From assembly GCF_030316885.1 (NCBI RefSeq), contig NZ_JASZYQ010000005.1, forward strand, positions 368,703 to 432,702: a DNA stretch of 64,000 bases. Reading direction: 5' to 3'. Positions 24,556 through 33,927 of the stretch are shown piece after piece. The translations under genes were made by a program, and so were the position numbers. The first letter of the stretch is position 1. Each line of letters opens with the position of its first letter. The notes beneath the pieces were generated by a model. It was given only the letters and a program-made list of their open reading frames with translations, made no database searches and was not told the DNA's origin. This DNA comes from Variovorax jilinensis. Lineage in GTDB: Bacteria > Pseudomonadota > Gammaproteobacteria > Burkholderiales > Burkholderiaceae_C.

Positions 24556-25707
24556 ATGGCCTCGATCATCAATACCAACATCAGCTCGCTCACCGCTCAG
24601 CGCAACCTCGGCGCCAGCCAGAGCTCGCTGGCCACTTCCATGCAGCGCCTGTCTTCCGGCCTGCGCATCAACAGCGCGAAGGACGACGCCGCCGGCCTGG
24701 CGATCGCCAACCGCATGACCTCGCAGATCCGGGGCATGGACCAGGCGGTGCGCAACGCCAACGACGGCATCTCGCTGGCGCAGACGGCAGAAGGCTCGCT
24801 CGGCGAAGTGGCCAACAACCTGCAGCGCATCCGCGAACTCGCCGTGCAATCGTCCAACGCCACCAACTCCGCCTCGGACCGCACCGCCCTCAACGCCGAA
24901 GTCAACCAGCTGGTCTCGGAAATCGACCGCGTCTCCAAGCAGTCCGACTTCAACGGCACCAAGCTGCTCGACGGCTCGTTCAGCAGCCAGCTGTTCCAGG
25001 TCGGCGCCAACGCGGGCCAGACCATCGCCGTCAACAAGATCGCCAACACCACGGCCGGCGCCCTGGGCAACGTCAAGTTCGCTGCCGCCACGACCGGCAC
25101 CATCGCCGCCGGCCCCGCCGCGACGGCCAGCAACGTCAGCGGCGTGACCATCAACGGCGTGGCGATCGACACGGTGGCCATCGCTGTCGGTGACACCGGT
25201 GCCGTCACCGGCAAGGCCATGGCCGCCGCGGTGAACGCGAAGATGAGCGAGACCGGCGTCTATGCCACGGCCGACGCCACCACCGGCGCCGTGACCCTGA
25301 CCACCATCAAGGCCAACCAGGACCTGACGGTCGTCGGCGGCGCCACGGGCGGCCTGTCGACCACGGCCTCCACCTTCGCGGCCGCGGGCTCCAGCTTCGC
25401 CAAGGACCTCGACATCACGACCGTGGCCGGCGCGCAGAAGGCGCTGGAGATCGTGGACGCGGCCCTGACCCAGGTCAGCAGCACGCGTGCCGACCTCGGT
25501 GCGATCCAGAACCGCTTCACCTCGGTCGTGACCAACCTGCAGACCAACTCGGAGAACACGTCGGCTTCGCGCTCGCGGATCCAGGACGCCGACTTCGCGG
25601 CCGAAACGGCCAACCTGTCGCGTTCGCAGATCCTGCAGCAGGCCGGCACGGCGATGGTGGCGCAGGCCAACCAGCTGCCGCAGACGGTGCTGAGCCTGTT
25701 GCGCTGA
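24556..25707 (+). CDS. fliC: FliC, flagellin
   Basis: The filament subunit, exported through the flagellar channel. The 383-residue protein starts with the conserved D0/D1 sequence SIINTNISSLTAQRNL and LSSGLRINSAKDDAAGLAIA. It ends with the matching C-terminal D1/D0 (SRIQDADFAAETANLSRSQI, and AQANQLPQTVLSLLR). The variable middle (about 170-290) is short and Ala/Thr-rich. A strong Shine-Dalgarno AAAGGAG lies just before the ATG, fitting high expression. A terminator hairpin follows, so it is likely a single-gene transcript. Confidence 0.98.
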   Translation: MASIINTNISSLTAQRNLGASQSSLATSMQRLSSGLRINSAKDDAAGLAIANRMTSQIRGMDQAVRNANDGISLAQTAEGSLGEVANNLQRIRELAVQSSNATNSASDRTALNAEVNQLVSEIDRVSKQSDFNGTKLLDGSFSSQLFQVGANAGQTIAVNKIANTTAGALGNVKFAAATTGTIAAGPAATASNVSGVTINGVAIDTVAIAVGDTGAVTGKAMAAAVNAKMSETGVYATADATTGAVTLTTIKANQDLTVVGGATGGLSTTASTFAAAGSSFAKDLDITTVAGAQKALEIVDAALTQVSSTRADLGAIQNRFTSVVTNLQTNSENTSASRSRIQDADFAAETANLSRSQILQQAGTAMVAQANQLPQTVLSLLR

Positions 25708-25760
25708 GCAAGGGCGAGGCGATCCCTGTGTGCGACGGCGAGGGCGCCGCGCACGACCAC

Positions 25761-25792
25761 AGCGGCTGACGGCCATTCCGTCCGCCGCTTTT
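25761..25792 (+). terminator. Rho-independent terminator after fliC
   Basis: A 12-base stem with one mismatch (AGCGGCTGACGG / CCGTCCGCCGCT) around a 5-base loop CCATT, followed by TTT. It lies 54 bases after the fliC stop and before fliD, separating the very highly expressed flagellin from the cap gene. Confidence 0.7.
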
Positions 25793-25819
25793 CGGCCATT
25801 CGGCGAAGGAGCATTCGAC

Positions 25820-27265
25820 ATGACGACCATTTCAGCGGCAGGCATCGGCAGCGGGCTCGATGTCGACGACATCGTCACCAAGCTCATGGCGGTCGAGCAA
25901 CGTCCGCTCACCACGCTGCAGACGCAGGCCACGGCGCTGGACAGCAAGATATCGGCCTTCGGCACCATCACCTCGCAGCTCGCCTCGCTGAGCGACGCCG
26001 TGACCAAGCTGGCGGCGGCCGCCACCTGGGACGCCAAGTCGGTCAGCTCGTCGAACCCCACGGCGGCTTCGGCCACCGTGACCGGCAGCGCCGCCGCCAG
26101 CTCGTTCAGCCTCGAGGTCTCGCAGCTCGCGCGCGCGCAGTCGGTGGCCTCGAGCGCGGTCGCGGCCGGCAGCGGCTTCGGTGCCGGCACGCTGACGATC
26201 CAGACCGGCAGCTGGGCCGGCGCGTCGCCTGCCTTAACGGCCGGCAGTGCGGCCGCGGTGTCGGTGACGGTGGAGGAGGGCGACAGCCTCTCGACCATCG
26301 CCGGCAAGATCAATTCGGCCGGCGCCGGCGTCACGGCGACGATCCTCAAGGACCTGTCGGGCGAACGGCTGCTGCTGCGCTCGTCCGGCACCGGCGAGGC
26401 GGCTGGCTTTCGCGTGCAGGCCGCAGACGACTCGGCCGCGACCGGCCGGAGCCTGGCGGCGCTTTCCTTCGACGACCCCGCCGCCGGCACCGGCATGGCG
26501 GCCAATCCCGTGCAGTACGGGCTCAATGCCAAGGCCACGCTCAATGGCGTGGCCATCAGCTCGGCCGGCAACGTGCTGGCCGATACGGTGCCGGGCCTGA
26601 CGCTGACGCTGTCCCAGGTCACCACCGCCCCGGTGGAGATCTCGGTCGCCACCGACACCGGCTCGCAGACCGCCGCGGTGAACGCCTTCGTCAAGGCCTA
26701 CAACGCGATGAACGAGATGCTCAACGCGGCCACCCGATACGACAGCACGACCAAGACCGGGGCCCTGCTGCAAGGCGACGCCACCACGACCGGCCTGCAG
26801 ACCGCGATGCGCAGCCTGGTGGGCGCGCTGTCCGGTGGCAGCGGGGCGCTGCAGCGGCTGTCGGACCTCGGCATCTCGATCGCGAAGGCCGGGGCCGGCA
26901 ACCTGGAGGTGGATGCGACCCGGCTCGCCACCGCGCTCAAGGATCCGGCAGCGGTCGGCCGGTTCTTCAATGCCGCCGCGCCGGCGGACGGCAGCGCCTC
27001 GGCCGCCACGGGCTTCGCGACGCGGATGTCGGCCTTCCTGCAGGGGGCGATCGGGAGCGGCGGGATGCTGGCGGCCAAGACCGCTTCGCTCACGAGCCAG
27101 AAGACGGCCAACGGCAAGTCGCAGGACCGCCTGAGCGACCGGCTGACGCTGGTCGAGGCCAGCATGCGAAAGCAATACACGGCGCTCGACACCCGGATGA
27201 GCTCGCTTACCGCGTTGAACACCTACATCACGCAGCAGATCGCGCAGTGGAACAAAGATTCCTGA
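25820..27265 (+). CDS. fliD: FliD, filament cap protein
   Basis: FliD caps the filament tip and helps flagellin fold into place. The start at 25820 (MTTISAAGIGSGLDVDDIV) gives 481 residues and follows a Shine-Dalgarno GAAGGAG. The N-terminal family motif is GIGSGLDVDDIVTKLMAVEQ, and the C-terminal FliD domain ends SSLTALNTYITQQIAQWNKD. Normal length. fliS and fliT follow in the usual fliDST order. Confidence 0.96.
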   Translation: MTTISAAGIGSGLDVDDIVTKLMAVEQRPLTTLQTQATALDSKISAFGTITSQLASLSDAVTKLAAAATWDAKSVSSSNPTAASATVTGSAAASSFSLEVSQLARAQSVASSAVAAGSGFGAGTLTIQTGSWAGASPALTAGSAAAVSVTVEEGDSLSTIAGKINSAGAGVTATILKDLSGERLLLRSSGTGEAAGFRVQAADDSAATGRSLAALSFDDPAAGTGMAANPVQYGLNAKATLNGVAISSAGNVLADTVPGLTLTLSQVTTAPVEISVATDTGSQTAAVNAFVKAYNAMNEMLNAATRYDSTTKTGALLQGDATTTGLQTAMRSLVGALSGGSGALQRLSDLGISIAKAGAGNLEVDATRLATALKDPAAVGRFFNAAAPADGSASAATGFATRMSAFLQGAIGSGGMLAAKTASLTSQKTANGKSQDRLSDRLTLVEASMRKQYTALDTRMSSLTALNTYITQQIAQWNKDS

Positions 27266-27271
27266 TGCGCC

Positions 27272-27298
27272 TTCATTTCTCCGGCCGGCTGCCGATAA
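27272..27298 (+). promoter_or_regulatory. Candidate sigma-28 promoter for fliS-fliT
   Basis: A perfect FliA -10 box GCCGATAA (27291-27298) lies 50 bases before the fliS ATG. Eleven bases upstream is TTCATTTC, a poor -35. The exact -10 match inside a flagellar locus makes it worth listing, but fliST could also be read from fliD. Confidence 0.5.
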
Positions 27299-27347
27299 CT
27301 GGAGGGTGAAACAATTGCTCGCCTCCACCGGGCGGAAAGGAAATCCG

Positions 27348-27761
27348 ATGTACACCCCACCCAGTCTTCGTGCAGCCTCGGCCTACAAGTCGATCGGTGT
27401 CCAGTCCAGTGTCGACGTGGCAGATCCGCACGGCCTGATCGGGCTCCTGTTCGGCGGCCTGCTGCAGGCGGTGGGCATGGCCCGCATCGCGCTCGAGCGT
27501 GGCGACGTCCCGCTGAAGGGCGCGCAGATCATGCGGGCGGTGCGCTTCCTCGACGAAGGGCTCAAGGGCGGACTGGATTTCGAACGCGGCGGCGAACTGG
27601 CGCAGCGCCTGGGTTCGCTCTACGATTACTGCGTAGAGCGCCTCACGCTCGCCAACCTGCGCAACGACGCCGACCTGCTGGTCGAGGTCGCCGATCTGAT
27701 CGGTCCGCTCGCACAGGCCTGGGATGGCATCGGTCGCTCGCGTCCGGGCCAGCCCGCTTGA
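27348..27761 (+). CDS. fliS: FliS, flagellin export chaperone
   Basis: FliS binds flagellin in the cytoplasm and stops it polymerising early. The start at 27348 (MYTPPSLRAASAYKSIGVQS) follows AAAGGA and gives 137 residues. The family pattern is clear: a Tyr-containing N-terminus (AYKSIGVQSSVDVADPHGLI), GLLFGGLLQAVGMARIAL, and a helical bundle ending with the YDYCVERLTLANLRND segment. It lies between fliD and fliT. Confidence 0.93.
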   Translation: MYTPPSLRAASAYKSIGVQSSVDVADPHGLIGLLFGGLLQAVGMARIALERGDVPLKGAQIMRAVRFLDEGLKGGLDFERGGELAQRLGSLYDYCVERLTLANLRNDADLLVEVADLIGPLAQAWDGIGRSRPGQPA

Positions 27762-27780
27762 GGAAGAGGAGGGGGTTCGC

Positions 27781-28080
27781 ATGCACGAGAGACTGATGGA
27801 CTACTACAAGGCGATCGAGGCCTCCAGCCGCCAGATGCTGGAAGCTGCGCGCGCCGAGGAATGGGACGAGGTGGTCCGCTGCGAGGGCGCCTGCGCGGTG
27901 CTGATCGAGCGCCTGCGCTTCCTCTCCAAGTCGCAGGAGCTGCCGAAGGGGCAACGCGCCGAGAAGTCGCTGATCATGCAGCGCATCCTGCGCAACGATG
28001 CCGAGATCCGGGTGCTGGCCGAGCCGTGGCTCAGCACCTTCGCAGAGATGTTCGACACCAGGCTGCAGCTCATCCACTAG
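27781..28080 (+). CDS. fliT: FliT-like flagellar chaperone
   Basis: FliT is a chaperone for FliD and, in enterobacteria, binds FlhDC to dampen class 2 genes. The 99-residue product starting MHERLMDYYKAIEASSRQML is all-helical, with the typical YY/IEASS opening and a conserved charged middle (EEWDEVVRCE). The call relies on size, helix pattern and position 19 bases after fliS. A Shine-Dalgarno-like GGAGG precedes the ATG. Confidence 0.8.
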   Translation: MHERLMDYYKAIEASSRQMLEAARAEEWDEVVRCEGACAVLIERLRFLSKSQELPKGQRAEKSLIMQRILRNDAEIRVLAEPWLSTFAEMFDTRLQLIH

Positions 28081-28096
28081 GGCCCGGCAGCGGGCC
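28081..28096. terminator. Hairpin between convergent fliT and fliE
   Basis: GGCCCG, loop GCAG, CGGGCC: a perfect 6-base stem directly after the fliT stop, between convergent genes. It lacks a T run on either side, so termination is possible but unproven. Confidence 0.35.
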
Positions 28097-28113
28097 GGAT
28101 CGAAACGGCCGCC

Positions 28114-28428
28114 TCACACCTGCATGTTCATGATGTCGGTGTAGGCCTGCACCATGCGGTTGCGCACGTTGAGCGCCGCGGTGAAGCCGATCTGCGCCTT
28201 CTGCAGCGCGACCATGGTCTGCTCCAGGCTCACGTTGGGGTTCTCGAGCTGCACCTCGCGCTGCAGCGAAGCCGACTCGCCCTGGCTGGCGCTGACGGCC
28301 TTGAGCGCACCCGACAGCGCGCCGGCAAAGCCGGCGTCCTGAGCGCCTCCGGCCGGGGCGGCGGCGCGCGCCAGGCTCGCCGGCCGGGCGGCGATCGGTG
28401 TCGTGACGGAATTGAGGCGCAGGTCCAT
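28114..28428 (-). CDS. fliE: FliE, MS-ring/rod junction protein
   Basis: FliE links the MS ring to the rod and is an early export substrate. The 104-residue product has the typical C-terminal region: FAGALSGALKAVSASQGESA, VSLEQTMVALQKAQIGFTAA, and NVRNRMVQAYTDIMNMQV at the end. It is transcribed away from fliF, as in most proteobacteria, and converges with fliT. Confidence 0.96.
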   Translation of the reverse strand: MDLRLNSVTTPIAARPASLARAAAPAGGAQDAGFAGALSGALKAVSASQGESASLQREVQLENPNVSLEQTMVALQKAQIGFTAALNVRNRMVQAYTDIMNMQV

Positions 28429-28491
28429 GGCGCTGATGCTAGGGCGACCCGCCTTCGGGCAGCGCGGGGAATTGAGCGGGAAAGGCGCACC

Positions 28492-28531
28492 TTATCGGGC
28501 TTATGCGCGGACCCCCTGGCTCGAATAATCG
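28492..28531 (+). promoter_or_regulatory. Two-block promoter element for the fliF operon (shared with fliL)
   Basis: TTATCGGGCTT, 18 bases, then TCGAATAATCG, ending 49 bases before the fliF ATG. The same two blocks with a 17-base gap occur before fliL (35316-35355). TCGAATAAT resembles a -10 hexamer in context. The pair is likely the class 2 (FlhDC-dependent) promoter, but I do not recognise a known FlhDC box. Confidence 0.6.
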
Positions 28532-28579
28532 CTCGGTGCAAAGAGCCGTCCGGCTTGCTGCCGCACCCATCTACCGCCC

Positions 28580-30307
28580 ATGTCCGCTGTTGCCGAATCC
28601 TCCGTTCCCATCGCCGCCGCCGCGCCCTGGTCCGGCCGCCTCTCGGGCCTGGCGCCCCGCCAGCGGATGCGCCTGGGCGTGGGAGTGGTGCTGATGATCG
28701 CGCTGGTCGTCGGCGCGGTCCTGATCGGCCGTCAGCCCGACTGGCGCGTGCTGTACGCCAGCCTGGGCGACAAGGACGGTGGCGCGATCATCGCCCAGCT
28801 CGCGCAGATGAACGTGCCCTACAAGTACTCCGAGGGTGGCGGCGCGGTCATGGTGCCGGCCGATCGCGTCTACGACCTGCGCCTGCGGCTGGCATCGCAG
28901 GGCCTGCCCAAGGGGGCCGTCAGCGGCTACGAGCTGATGGAGAACAACCGCTTCGGCATGACGCAGTTCCAGGAGAAGCTGACCTTCCAGCGCGGACTCG
29001 AAGGCGAGCTCACGCGATCGATCCAGGCCATCGGCGCGGTGCAGGGTGCCCGGGTGCACCTGGCGCTGCCGAACCAGAACGGCTTCTTCCGCGAGCAGCA
29101 GAAGCCGACCGCATCGGTGCTGCTCACCATGCACCCGGGGCGGTCCCTGGAACGCAACCAGATCGCAGGCATCGTCCACCTGGTCGCCTCGAGCGTGCCC
29201 GAGCTGAGCCCGTCGGCCGTGAGCGTCGTCGACGACAACGGCAAGCTGCTCTCGTCCTCGGGCGGCGACGGCAGCAGCAACGGCGTCGACGCCGTGCAGC
29301 TGCAGTACGTCCAGCAGATCGAGCAGCAATACATGCGCCGCATCCTCGACATCCTCGAGCCGGTCGTCGGCCGCCAGAACGTCAAGGCGCAGGTCACTGC
29401 CGACGTCGACTTCTCGCAGACCGAGGCCACCTCTGAGGAGCACCGCCCGAACCTCGCGCAGGACGCCAGCGCGGTGCGAAGCCAGCAGACCGTGGAGAGC
29501 GTCGGTGCCGTCGCTGCCGCAGCGCCTTCGGGCGTGCCGGGCGCCACCTCGAACCAGCCGCCCGGACCCTCGTCGGCGCCGGTCAACGGCGCCGCCCCGT
29601 CGCTGTCACCAGCCGGCGCCGCGCCGGGTGCTGCGGCCGCCGCGGCCGCGGCCGCCAAGCCGCCGACCAAGCGCGAGTCCACCATCAACTACGAGGTCGA
29701 CAAGACCGTGAAGACCGTGCGCCACGCGAGCGGCCAGATCCGGCGCCTGAGTGCGGCCGTGGTGCTCAACTACCAGAGCGTCGCCGACGCACAGGGCAAG
29801 CCGGGTCCGTCGACGCCGCTGTCGGCCCAGCAGATCGAGCAGATGACGGCGCTGGTGCGCGACACCATCGGCTTCAACAAGGAGCGCGGCGATTCGGTCA
29901 ACCTCATGAACGCGCAATTCCTGAGCGACCGCACGGAGGCGGCCGAGCTGCCGATCTGGAAGAACCCGCAGACGCTCGACATGGCGCGCACCTTTGCCTG
30001 GCCGGTGGGCCTGGTGCTGATCGGCGTGATCGTGCTGTTCGGCCTGGTGCGGCCCGGCATGAAGGCGCTCGTGACCCTGCAGCCGCCGCCCCAGCTGCCG
30101 AATGCGCAGGGCGGCCAGCTCAGCGCGCTGGTGGCCGAGGCCCCGGAACGCCCGCCGATCGCCGCGCCCGCGCTGCCGCAGCCCGCCGAGGCCGAGCAGG
30201 CGCGGCTGGAAGGCGCGCGCCAGATGGCCCGCGCGAACCCGGTCGCGGTCGCCGGCATCGTGAAGAACTGGGTGCACGGCGACGACGCCGCGGCCGCCGG
30301 CGCCTGA
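28580..30307 (+). CDS. fliF: FliF, MS-ring protein
   Basis: FliF forms the MS ring in the inner membrane, the base on which the motor is built. The 575-residue protein has two membrane helices (about 30-52 and 475-495). Between them are ring-building domains with DWRVLYASLGDKDGGAIIAQ, GYELMENNRFGMTQFQEKLT and ELTRSIQAIGAVQGARVHLA. An Ala/Pro-rich loop (about 310-360) fits the family's variable region. The C-terminus ends AGIVKNWVHGDD, the FliG-binding tail. Confidence 0.97.
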   Translation: MSAVAESSVPIAAAAPWSGRLSGLAPRQRMRLGVGVVLMIALVVGAVLIGRQPDWRVLYASLGDKDGGAIIAQLAQMNVPYKYSEGGGAVMVPADRVYDLRLRLASQGLPKGAVSGYELMENNRFGMTQFQEKLTFQRGLEGELTRSIQAIGAVQGARVHLALPNQNGFFREQQKPTASVLLTMHPGRSLERNQIAGIVHLVASSVPELSPSAVSVVDDNGKLLSSSGGDGSSNGVDAVQLQYVQQIEQQYMRRILDILEPVVGRQNVKAQVTADVDFSQTEATSEEHRPNLAQDASAVRSQQTVESVGAVAAAAPSGVPGATSNQPPGPSSAPVNGAAPSLSPAGAAPGAAAAAAAAAKPPTKRESTINYEVDKTVKTVRHASGQIRRLSAAVVLNYQSVADAQGKPGPSTPLSAQQIEQMTALVRDTIGFNKERGDSVNLMNAQFLSDRTEAAELPIWKNPQTLDMARTFAWPVGLVLIGVIVLFGLVRPGMKALVTLQPPPQLPNAQGGQLSALVAEAPERPPIAAPALPQPAEAEQARLEGARQMARANPVAVAGIVKNWVHGDDAAAAGA

Positions 30308-30318
30308 GGGTCGCAGCC

Positions 30319-31314
30319 ATGGACGAACAGGGCCTGAACGATGCCGCGATCCTGCTGATGTCGCTGGGTGAGCAGGAGGCCGGCGACGTGCTGCGCCACC
30401 TCTCGCCGAGCGAGGTGCAGAAGATCGGCGAAGCCATCTCGAAGACGCGTGCCGTCTCGCGCGAGCGGCTGGGCGCGGTGGCCGACCGCTTCGTCAGCGC
30501 GACCGCGGGCCAGAGCCTGTTCGCGGCCGACACCAGCGAATACGTGCGCGCGGTGATGCAGCGGGCGCTTGGCGACGAGAAGGCCTCGATCCTGATGGAC
30601 CGCATCGTCCAGAAGGGCGACCTGACCGGCATCGAGAACCTCAAGTGGATGGATGCGCCCTCGGTCGCGGAGCTGTTGCGCCTGGAGCATCCGCAGATCG
30701 TGGCGGCGATCCTCGTTCACCTCGAGGTCGAGCATGCCTCGGCGGTGCTCGTGAAGCTGCCCGAGCAGCAGCGCGCCGAGGTGCTGCTGCGCGTGGCCAC
30801 CCTCGAGGGCATCCAGCCGGCGGCGCTCGAGGACCTGAACCAGGTGATGTTCCGGGTCCTCGCGGGCGGCGCCAAGGTGCTCAAGCCCTCGCGCGGCGGC
30901 GCGCGCACGGCCGCCGGCATGATCAACCTGCTCGGCACCGGCGTCGACACGCAGGTGATCGACGCCATTCGCAGCCACGATCCGGACCTGGCGTCGGAGA
31001 TCGCGGAACTGATGTTCGTCTTCGACGACGTCATGAAGCTCGACGACAAGTCGATCCAGCTGCTGCTCAAGGAGACCGCATCCGAGACGCTGATCATCGC
31101 GCTCAAGGGCGCGGCGCCTGCGCTGCGCGACAAGTTCCTGTCGAACATGTCCTCGCGTGCGGCCGAGGCGCTGCGCGAGGATCTCGAATCGCGCGGCCCG
31201 ATGCGCCTGGTGGAGGTCGAGGCGCAGCAGAAGGAAATCCTGCGCTCGCTGCGCCGCCTGGCCGACGAAGGCCAGGTGGTGCTCGGCGGCGGCGCCGGCG
31301 GCGGCATGGTCTAG
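30319..31314 (+). CDS. fliG: FliG, flagellar motor switch protein
   Basis: FliG is the C-ring protein that meets MotA and generates torque. The 331-residue product begins MDEQGLNDAAILLMSLGEQE and includes the middle-domain motif EHPQIVAAILVHLE. The C-terminal charged helix reads LALKGAAPALRDKFLSNMSS in close variant (IIALKGAAPALRDKFLSNMS). It lies 11 bases after fliF. Family length. Confidence 0.98.
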   Translation: MDEQGLNDAAILLMSLGEQEAGDVLRHLSPSEVQKIGEAISKTRAVSRERLGAVADRFVSATAGQSLFAADTSEYVRAVMQRALGDEKASILMDRIVQKGDLTGIENLKWMDAPSVAELLRLEHPQIVAAILVHLEVEHASAVLVKLPEQQRAEVLLRVATLEGIQPAALEDLNQVMFRVLAGGAKVLKPSRGGARTAAGMINLLGTGVDTQVIDAIRSHDPDLASEIAELMFVFDDVMKLDDKSIQLLLKETASETLIIALKGAAPALRDKFLSNMSSRAAEALREDLESRGPMRLVEVEAQQKEILRSLRRLADEGQVVLGGGAGGGMV

Positions 31315-31318
31315 CGCG

Positions 31319-32011
31319 ATGCAGGAACTGCGCACAACCCGAGGCACCTGGCAGCAGGCCCTGATCGCGAGCGAGGACATCTCGCATGTCGCGCGCTGGC
31401 AGTTCGGCTCGGTCGGTCCGGACACGGGCGAGCCCGAGGCCGGCATCTCCGATCCGCAGGCCCTACGCGAGGCGCATGCGGCGGGCCATGCGGAAGGCTT
31501 CGCGGCCGGCCGTGCCCAGGCGCTGGCCGAAGCCCAGGCCGAGTTCGCCGCCTTCCGCGCCCACGAAGGGCTCGAGATCGCGGGCCGACTGGACGCCTTG
31601 CTGCGCGCCGCCGAGGCAGGCCTCGCCGAGGCGCAGCAGGAGATCGCGCGCGGCACGCTCGAGATCGCCTGTGCGCTGGCGCGCCAGGTGTTGCGGCGCG
31701 AACTGGCGATCGATCCGAAGGCGCTCGAGCCGGTGGTGCACGAGGCGTTGTCGCTGCTGCTGGCCGACGGCCGCAGCGCCACCGTGCGGCTGGCGCCGGC
31801 CGATTTCGATGTGCTCGACGAGGCCCTGCGTGCGCGATTCGCGGGGCAATCGGTGTCGGTGGTGGCCGATGCGGCCGTGAACCCCGGCGATTGCCTGGTC
31901 GAGTCGGCCGGTGCGGTCGTCGACGGCAGCGTGGCCACGCGCTGGACGCGGGCGGTCGCCGGGCTCGGCCTCGCGCTGCCGTGGAACGAGGAGCATCGCG
32001 ATGTCCGATGA
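31319..32011 (+). CDS. fliH: FliH, negative regulator of the FliI ATPase
   Basis: FliH holds the export ATPase FliI at the C ring. The start at 31319 ([20 protein letters not shown]) gives 230 residues and lies 4 bases after the fliG stop. The N-terminal half is Ala/Glu-rich with the GxxxG-like [20 protein letters not shown] repeat typical of FliH. The C-terminal half matches the V-ATPase subunit E-like domain ([18 protein letters not shown] and [19 protein letters not shown]). It overlaps fliI by 11 bases. Confidence 0.94.
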   Translation: MQELRTTRGTWQQALIASEDISHVARWQFGSVGPDTGEPEAGISDPQALREAHAAGHAEGFAAGRAQALAEAQAEFAAFRAHEGLEIAGRLDALLRAAEAGLAEAQQEIARGTLEIACALARQVLRRELAIDPKALEPVVHEALSLLLADGRSATVRLAPADFDVLDEALRARFAGQSVSVVADAAVNPGDCLVESAGAVVDGSVATRWTRAVAGLGLALPWNEEHRDVR

Positions 32012-33404
32012 GCAGCAGCAGGCCTGGCAGCGGTTCATGGCGCAGGCGCAGGCACGCGCCGCGCACGATCCGGGCCTGGCGCAGCGCGGCACGCTGACGC
32101 GGCTGGCCGGCCTGGTGCTCGAGGCCACCGGCCTGCGCGTGCCCGTCGGTTCGCAATGCCTGGTGCGCATGGGCAGCGAGCCTGCGGTGCTGGCCGAGGT
32201 GGTCGGCTTCGCCGACCAGCGCGCCTTCCTGATGCCGGCCGGCGACGTGCATGGCCTGTCGAGTGGCGCCAGCGTGATGCCGGCACCGCCGTACGTGCCG
32301 ATACCGCGACTGGGCGTCGTCGAGGGTGCGCCCTCGGCGCGCGGCGGCATGCTCCGCCTGCCGCTCGGCCTGGGCCTGCTGGGCCGCGTGGTCGATCCGC
32401 AGGGCACGCCGCTGGACCACCAGGGCCCGCTCACGATGGTCGATGCGCTGCCGCTCGACCGCCAGCCGATCAATGCGATGGACCGGGCCCCGGTGCGCGA
32501 GCCGCTGGACACCGGCGTGCGCGCGATCAATGCATTGCTGACCGTCGGGCGCGGCCAGCGCATCGGCCTGTTCGCGGGCTCCGGCGTGGGCAAGAGCGTG
32601 CTGCTCGGCATGATGGCGCGCTACACCGAGGCCGACGTGATCGTGGTCGGGCTGATCGGCGAGCGCGGCCGCGAGGTCAAGGAGTTCATCGAGGACATCC
32701 TCGGCGAGCAGGGCAGGGCGCGCTCGGTGGTGGTGGCGGCGCCTGCCGACGCACCTCCCCTGCTGCGCATGCAGGGCGCGGCCTATGCCACCGCGGTGGC
32801 CGAATACTTCCGCGACCGCGGGCAGCACGTGCTGCTGCTGATGGACTCGCTCACCCGCTACGCGATGGCGCAGCGCGAGATCGCGCTGGCGATCGGCGAG
32901 CCGCCGGCCACCAAGGGCTACCCGCCTTCGTGCTTCGCCAAGCTGCCGCAGCTGGTGGAGCGCAGCGGCAACGGGCTGGACGGCGTGGGCTCGATCACCG
33001 CGTTCTACACCGTGCTGTCCGAAGGCGACGACCAGCAGGACCCGATCGCCGATGCGGCGCGCGCCATCCTGGACGGCCACATCGTGCTGTCGCGCGCGCT
33101 GGCCGAGGAAGCGCACTTCCCCGCCATCGATGTCGAGCAGTCGGCTTCGCGCGTGATGCACAACGTGGCCCCGCGCGCCCACACCGAAACCGCACGCCGC
33201 TTTCGCGCGGTCTATGCCCGCTATCGGCAGAGCCGCGACCTGGTCCGGCTCGGCGCCTACGCCGCCGGCAGCGATCCCGCCCTGGACGAGGCGATCCGCC
33301 TGCAGCCCGCGATGACCGCCTTCCTGCAGCAGGACATGCACGAAGGCGCCTCGCTGGCGGCGAGCGTGGACGCGATGGCCGGCACGCTGGGCGGCCATCC
33401 GTGA
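32001..33404 (+). CDS. fliI: FliI, flagellum-specific ATPase
   Basis: FliI hydrolyses ATP to help unfold and deliver export substrates. The start at 32001 gives 467 residues. The Walker A motif is GSGVGKS (193-199) in [20 protein letters not shown]. Walker B lies in [20 protein letters not shown]. The ATP synthase beta-family signature P-x-x-C is FPPSC-like here as [19 protein letters not shown]. It overlaps fliH and precedes fliJ, its coiled-coil stalk, by 64 bases. Confidence 0.98.
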   Translation: MSDEQQQAWQRFMAQAQARAAHDPGLAQRGTLTRLAGLVLEATGLRVPVGSQCLVRMGSEPAVLAEVVGFADQRAFLMPAGDVHGLSSGASVMPAPPYVPIPRLGVVEGAPSARGGMLRLPLGLGLLGRVVDPQGTPLDHQGPLTMVDALPLDRQPINAMDRAPVREPLDTGVRAINALLTVGRGQRIGLFAGSGVGKSVLLGMMARYTEADVIVVGLIGERGREVKEFIEDILGEQGRARSVVVAAPADAPPLLRMQGAAYATAVAEYFRDRGQHVLLLMDSLTRYAMAQREIALAIGEPPATKGYPPSCFAKLPQLVERSGNGLDGVGSITAFYTVLSEGDDQQDPIADAARAILDGHIVLSRALAEEAHFPAIDVEQSASRVMHNVAPRAHTETARRFRAVYARYRQSRDLVRLGAYAAGSDPALDEAIRLQPAMTAFLQQDMHEGASLAASVDAMAGTLGGHP

Positions 33405-33468
33405 GCGCGCAGGCCCATCCGCGCGCCCCGCACGCCGCCTTCTCCGAACACCGACCGGGAGCCTTTCC

Positions 33469-33927
33469 ATGCCGAGCCTGACCCCGCTGCAGACCGCCAT
33501 CTCGCTTGCCACCCGTGAACGCGATGCCGCCGCCCAGCGGCTGGCGGTCGCACGCCAGGGCTGGCTGGCGGCGCAGGTGCAGCTCGACCAGCTTCAGAGC
33601 TACGCGGGCGAGACCGAAGCCCGCTGGCGGCTGCAGGCGTTGCGCTGCACGCCCGAAATCATGGGCCACCACTACCAGTTCATGCAGCGCCTGAGCCATG
33701 CGATCGGCCTGCAGACGGGCGTGGTGGCACAGCAGGCCGGTGCGGTGGCATTGCTGGCCGATCGGCTGCGCGTGGCCGACACGCGGCGCGAGGGGCTGCT
33801 GCAGGTCCATGCCCGGCGCGAGGCGGAGCAGCGCCGGGCGCTCGACCGGCGCGAACAGAAGGGCTCCGACGAACAGGCCGCCCTCCAATACCGCCGGCTG
33901 GCCGCCGGATCGATCGGAGGCGCCTGA
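33469..33927 (+). CDS. fliJ: FliJ, flagellar export stalk protein
   Basis: FliJ is a coiled coil inserted in the FliI hexamer that links it to FlhA. The 152-residue protein is almost all helix, starting TPLQTAISLATRERDAAAQR, with the conserved QLDQLQSYAGETEARWRLQ region and a charged C-terminal heptad run (ADTRREGLLQVHARREAEQR). It lies between fliI and fliK and overlaps fliK by one base (TGATG). Confidence 0.93.
   Translation: MPSLTPLQTAISLATRERDAAAQRLAVARQGWLAAQVQLDQLQSYAGETEARWRLQALRCTPEIMGHHYQFMQRLSHAIGLQTGVVAQQAGAVALLADRLRVADTRREGLLQVHARREAEQRRALDRREQKGSDEQAALQYRRLAAGSIGGA

Noticed and set aside
28480..28500. Minus-strand CCCGATAA as a FliA -10 box for fliE
   Set aside because: No -35-like sequence 11 bases upstream; it overlaps the shared fliF/fliL block, which explains the bases better.
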